Source: Hofstenia miamia (lineage: Eukaryota; Xenacoelomorpha; Acoela). Taken from it: a stretch of 64,000 bases of DNA. The number at the start of each line of letters is the position of its first letter. Position 1 is the first letter of the stretch. The position numbers and the translations under genes were made by a program. Where the stretch lies: positions 1,985,154 to 2,049,153 of the forward strand of contig SCFE01000050.1 in the NCBI GenBank assembly GCA_004352715.1. Direction: 5' to 3'. Under the pieces are notes generated by a model. The model was not told where the DNA came from. It was given only the letters and a program-made list of their open reading frames with translations, and did no database searches. This document shows positions 59,787 to 64,000 of the stretch, in pieces.

Positions 59787-60011
59787 TTTGCATTAACTCA
59801 ACGTTTCCAACCAAATTTGATTGAAAAATAATATATAAAAACCGAAAACTTGTAATTAAATGCATGTGCAGTTGATTGGTGCTCATCATATAATATTAAT
59901 CAAGAGCAATTGACTGAAAACAAGAAAAATACACATGTAAAATATTTAAAAATATACATTGGCATTGCCAATGATTTCATAAAGCAGCAAGCATTAATGT
60001 GACTAATGCAA
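59787..60011. other. Upstream region of the receptor gene
   Basis: AT-rich, 225 bp between the receptor start codon and the 3' end of a LINE. A TATA-like TTTTTATATATTATT (minus strand) sits at about 59827-59841. The presumed promoter is therefore very compact or extends into the LINE. Confidence 0.5.
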
Positions 60012-60102
60012 AATGAATATAATAATAGTAATAAGATTCAAAAGCAATTTATTGCTACAAGGAAAAAAGTACAAAAACTATAAATTACAAAACTACAAAA
60101 AA

Positions 60103-61060
60103 CTATTTACAAATATAATAAATATATATAATATTAAAATGTGTGTGTGTGTTGTTGTGTGTGTGCATTTTATACAAAATTTTCAAATGAATGTAGTGTA
60201 TTATTGTCATTAAGTAGGCATTGTCTATTAAAGAGGAATATTCGCAATTTCTTTCTGATTTCTTGTAATTTTTTTCAAATTTAATTTCTCTATTTAAGTT
60301 ATTCCATAATTTAGTTCCTGTGTGGTGAAAACTATTAAAACATTTATCCACGAATAAAAATGCTTGAGACCGTTCATTTAATTTAATATACTGATTTAAA
60401 AACGAAATTGCGGCTTGACCAAATTTGAATTTAAATAATATTGATAACATATGCATCTGAATTTGATAATAAGGAGATAGTATTTTGTATTTTAATCGGT
60501 AATCGGATGCATTGTCATGTTTTTGTGCAAAATGGAGTATTTTAAGGGACCAATTAAAAGTTTTAGACAAGCGGATGCGATGTTTTGAATTAATATTTGT
60601 AGAAGAATGAGCAATATTGAAAGTGTGAAAGGCAGAGTGCATTTATTAATTGTTTGTGGTACGTATTTGAAATATTGCTGAGATGATAAAGATACCTAAC
60701 TCCAGAAACCATTTTTTTAATTTTAGCCATGAAGAATTGTTCGACATTTAAATCATTGTCAATTTCAACACCTAAATAGTTAATAGATTTGCTTTGCTTT
60801 ATTGGTACATTATTTAATTTAAGTTCTCTGTTTTCTGTGAGATTTCTGTTTGTCTTAGGGGAGAATATTATAAATTGTGTTTTTTCAATATTTACTTTCA
60901 ATTGATTATTTGAGAAATATTTTGTTAAATTTTCGATGTCATATTGGAGATTTTTAGTTGCATTAAAGGCATTTATATCAGTACTTATAAGACATGTATC
61001 ATCTGCATATTTGACAAATTTTACTCTTTTTTACCTGTTGAGTTATGTCATTAACATAGA
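60103..61060 (-). pseudogene. LINE reverse transcriptase C-terminal half, broken
   Basis: LFAIYVNDI (near 61045-61070) and YADDT (60998-61009, the catalytic box) precede frame 60901-60590, which reads KVNIEKTQFIIFSPKTN and INYLGVEIDNDL, the usual thumb-side motifs. Frame 60642-60103 continues with MHMLSILFKFK and SFHHTGTKLWNNLNREI. The part of the palm before LFAIYVND is missing. Confidence 0.85.
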
Positions 61061-61549
61061 TTGCAAATAGAATAAGTCCGCCATTTTTCGTTTGTATTTT
61101 TAGTTTATTGAAGAATCTTTTTTCTTTTAAGGCAGATTTTTTATTTCTTAATTGTTTAATAATCCTCTTTGATTTTTAGTATTTAGTCCAATTAGTTGTT
61201 GTCGGTTTTCTTTGAACGAGATCAAACAATTTTCATTTAATACCTACTAATTCATATATGTCACTATCGTTGGCATTTGATAAAGCAAACTTGCGTGCTT
61301 TAAATTTTACTTTGCGGTACTTAATTGGTGCCGCTTTATTAACTGCATTGCAAATTTCTTTTGAAATGTAATTAATCATGCAAGATCCAGATTTTAATGT
61401 GTATATATAGTTGAACGATATGTTTTTCAAATTGTTTCCATTATTTCATCTGAATAATTTAGATAATCTCTTGCATAAATTATTTTAAATTTATTGACTT
61501 TGGTAGTTATATTACTTATATATGTGCAAAGAGCATGGTCACTGAATGA

Positions 61550-62383
61550 TTCAAACATTAAAGATTTGAAAGAAAAGTCGGAATTTGTTAAGAAGTAATC
61601 AATTAAATTGTTATGTCGTGTAGGACAGTCAGTATTTACACAATGAAAATCGTATGTTACGCAAAATTCTTTTAACGATTTTTTTCAAATTATTAAAATA
61701 ATTTATATCAATTCACCAAATATATTTATAGAATAGTAGAGATCACATATTTCGGATATTTCATTTGCCTTAAATTTTAAATTGTCAATATGATAATTTT
61801 TATTTGGATTGTATGTGATATTAATCAGTTGTTTATGGCATTTATTTTCAAATGATATAATTTCTATCCAGAGTGATTCAAATATATCGTGTTTTAATTC
61901 ATATTCTAATTTACGTACCGGTTTTAAATATTTTGGAGCTAAAATCATGAGCCCGCCACCTTTACCTAATCGGTTTTTTATGAAAATGTCATAATAATGT
62001 CGGTCAGGATTAAAAAAATTAGGATCAGTGTTATGCTGTAACCAATTTTCAATAATTAAGAATATTGCGTTTTGAACTATCATATTTATTAAGTTTAGAA
62101 AATCATTTTTGCTTGAATTGAGACTTCTAGCATTGAGATAAACAAATTTATAGTTATTACTGTAGTTTTTTAGTTTATTTTCTATTTGCGATTCTTCTGG
62201 AAATGTTCCTGGGTTGAATTTAGTATCTCCTGAAAGAAATAATCTAATGGAATAAAAATAGTTATTAAGGTGATTAAGAAGAAGGGTACTGGATTTAACT
62301 GTATATGCATAATATGTTAAATGGGGATGTTTTGAAGCCTGTGGATGTGGATTTATATAATATAGAGGTACATTTTGTAACAT
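61550..62383 (-). pseudogene. LINE APE-type endonuclease domain
   Basis: Frame 62383-61703 (226 codons) holds FVYLNARSLNSSKNDF (the N.RSL motif), IIENWLQ (the catalytic Glu, usually ETWL) and LGKGGGLMILAPKYLKP. After a frameshift HNNLIDYFLT and SFSDHALC (the SDH box) follow near 61620-61530. This order is the exonuclease/endonuclease fold used for target-primed reverse transcription. Confidence 0.85.
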
Positions 62384-62596
62384 TACATAGATAACTAAAT
62401 ATTATATAATAAAATTTACCTTTTTTCTGTACATTTGCATAATAATTCAGCTGAAGGAGGCGTCGGAAGAGTTCGACGATTTGAAGAATTGGCAGCTTTT
62501 AGATAGGTGACATTCGGAATTCGAAATGAGGGTTGAGAAATTAGGCGATGTTGGAAGAATCCTTTTGAGACGAAAGTGATATGAGCAATCCCTTGA

Positions 62597-62781
62597 TGAG
62601 ATAGGTGGATTCGATCACGGGCGAAGAGGTTGGAGTTGATACTTCGTGGTGAATTCAGAAAGCTTTTGAAGACTGGAATAACATTGAATTTATTAGTACA
62701 GAGACGTGATAAGGCTTCATTAAATCTAGAGATGACATGATTCTTTTGTAGAGCAGAATGTCTACAGACTGAAGTAATTTC
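62597..62781 (-). repeat. Segment repeated across the 27-n gap, first copy
   Basis: Matches 62809-62996 almost exactly. The only differences I see lie at the outer edge, near GATGAGATAGGTGG versus GACGAGATAAGTGG. Likely two haplotype or contig versions of the same ORF1 stretch. Confidence 0.85.
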
Positions 62782-62808
62782 NNNNNNNNNNNNNNNNNNN
62801 NNNNNNNN

Positions 62809-62996
62809 GACGAGATAAGTGGATTCCATAACGGGCGAAGAGGTTGGAGTTGATACTTCGTGGTGAATTCAGAAAGCTTTTGAAGACTGGAATAACATTG
62901 AATTTATTAGTACAGAGACGTGATAAGGCTTCATTAAATCTAGAGATGACATGATTCTTTTGTAGAGCAGAATGTCTACAGACTGAAGTAATTTCT
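62809..62996 (-). repeat. Segment repeated across the 27-n gap, second copy
   Basis: Second version of 62597-62781, placed directly after the gap and running on into the rest of ORF1. Confidence 0.85.
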
Positions 62997-63396
62997 AGGA
63001 AATAGATGAACCGCGGAGTGAATTTTTGATGGATTAAAGATACAACATGATTGATGTTCTGTTGAAATTGTTTGATGTCGGTAGATTTGAGTGCATCAAT
63101 GAGACCTGTAGTTATGAAGACGGAGTTCACGTGCGTGCGTTTTAGGATAATTCTGGATCTTCTGAAAGAGTTGATGAGAGTTGTGGCCAGGATATGAGTG
63201 AATTGTTGTTGTTTGATTTGAAAAAAGATTGTTGGATTGGACATACTTCAAGCTACTGCTTCCAATGATGGGACAGGTAGTCCCGGGCTTGATAGATTTT
63301 ACAGATAAACGAGGCTTGAGATGAGTGTATTGCTGACGGACATTTGATGTTGAGGCGAGCGATTTTCTGGATGATATCGTCTGAAAGATTCATATC

Positions 63397-63491
63397 AATA
63401 ATAATAATAATATTAATAATAATGTTAATATTAATAATAATAATTATAATAATAAGTATAATAATAATAATAATTATAATAATGATAATAA
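63397..63491. repeat. (AAT)n microsatellite, LINE 3' tail
   Basis: AAT/ATT repeats that start exactly where the 3' end of the next LINE copy (GAGTCAGAGCAAATTTATTGC on +) stops. They act as the expanded ATT tail of that minus-strand copy. Confidence 0.88.
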
Positions 63492-64000
63492 GAGTCAGAG
63501 CAAATTTATTGCGCATTATATGTATACAATATCTACAAACTAACACATGACAAAAGAAAATAAACATGAACAAATTACTATAAATTAATATGTACAATAT
63601 ATAATAATATAGTCAATGTTTGAGTGGATGTTTGTGTAGGTGCTCAATGTTGAATGTATGTTTCAAATGCATGAAGTGTATTACCGTCCCCTAATGTATA
63701 CTGTTTTATTAGAAGAAATTGTTTCAATTTTTTTCTAAACTTTTTATAGTTTTTTTCTATTCGCGTTTCATAATCTAAATTATTCCACAATTTAATTGAT
63801 ATGTGATGGAAGCCATTATAATTTTTATCTAAACTAAAAAATTTTTGCGATCGCTCATTTAATTTAATATAGTCATTAAGGAAAAGGAGAGATGTTTGTA
63901 GAGATTTGAATTTAAATAAGATAGATAGCATATGCATATGAATTTGATAGAACGGAGATAATATTTTATATTTATTACGATATACTGATGCTTCGTCATG
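63492..64000 (-). mobile_element. CR1/L2-type LINE copy 2, 3' end only in window
   Basis: Frame 63937-63644 reads MHMLSILFKFKSLQTSLLFL, then YIKLNERSQKFF and FHHISIKLWNNLDYETRIEK. It is clearly homologous to the 60103-60642 domain of copy 1. It lies head to tail with copy 1, its tail inserted in or just upstream of the ORF1 of copy 1. The 5' part lies beyond the window. Confidence 0.85.

Larger units (their letters stand above)
62416..63244 (-). pseudogene. LINE ORF1 with SGNH/GDSL hydrolase-like domain
   Basis: The minus-strand frames share FITTGLIDALKST, a HQKFTPRFIYFLEI segment, RFNEALSRLC and ARDRIHLSHQGI. The late D..HLS..G motif, with N..L..LC before it, is the pattern of the SGNH esterase domain found in ORF1 of CR1/L2-type LINEs. 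A 27-n gap (62782-62808) interrupts it, and about 185 bp on the two sides of the gap repeat each other. The apparent two overlapping frames are therefore probably one ORF seen twice. Confidence 0.7.
60012..63396 (-). mobile_element. CR1/L2/Jockey-type LINE with SGNH ORF1, copy 1
   Basis: On the minus strand the order is ORF1 (about 63390-62416), APE endonuclease (62383-61550), reverse transcriptase remnants (61430-60590) and the C-terminal domain (60642-60103). The 3' end reads AATAAATTGC..ATTACTATTATTATATT, a short ATT-rich tail. Frameshifts, stops and a deletion inside the reverse transcriptase make it inactive. The two-ORF plan with an esterase-like ORF1 fits CR1/L2-group elements. Confidence 0.82.

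Noticed and set aside
62762-63244. Host GDSL/SGNH esterase gene
   Set aside because: The position directly upstream of a LINE endonuclease and the shared LINE copy structure make it ORF1 of the element, not a host enzyme.
1-64000. tRNA, rRNA or CRISPR features
   Set aside because: None was recognised on reading; no spaced direct repeats with unique spacers and no clear tRNA cloverleaf were seen.

Overview
This is eukaryotic nuclear DNA from an animal. It is strongly AT-rich, its genes are split by GT..AG introns of 0.2 to 7 kb, it holds many TA microsatellites, and mobile-element debris lies throughout. There is no operon, CRISPR array or other bacterial feature. Proteins present (beta-catenin with an intact phosphodegron, an FBXO9-like fragment, a peptide-type GPCR) fit a metazoan, probably bilaterian. 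The sequence alone does not let me name the phylum.

Layout. 1-9067: AT-rich flank with one possible non-autonomous transposon and a 946-bp exact duplication joined by a single n. 9068-43776: the main gene, a beta-catenin/Armadillo orthologue on the + strand. I place eleven coding exons whose splice phases all agree; the C-terminal tail is not located. Its introns carry a hAT-like element with a perfect 8-bp target duplication (28912-30194), a small hAT-like MITE family (22161-24157 and 36429-36822), a Tc1-type DD34E element nested inside one of those MITEs (22364-23966), and a LINE tail (about 31066-31490). A 2668-bp block containing exon 9 occurs twice, again joined by a single n; this is almost certainly an assembly duplication. 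43777-48900: non-coding, no gene recognised.

48900-58560 is a repeat island. It contains L1/Tx1-type LINE copies on both strands, a roughly 601-bp tandem array, and a decayed Ty3/gypsy-type LTR element (RNase H to integrase, one identifiable LTR). Next to that LTR lies a broken FBXO9-like coding fragment whose 5' end is repeated on the far side of the retroelement. 58929-59786 (- strand) is a single-exon seven-transmembrane receptor, the only other apparently intact host gene. 60012-64000 (- strand) holds two copies of a second LINE family with an SGNH-hydrolase-like ORF1, an APE endonuclease, an RT and an (ATT)n tail; the second copy runs off the window.

No undescribed molecular system is evident. 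The most informative points are the complete armadillo-domain gene model, the nested transposons with readable target sites, the FBXO9/retroelement chimera, and repeated signs that single-n joins mark unmerged overlapping contig ends.
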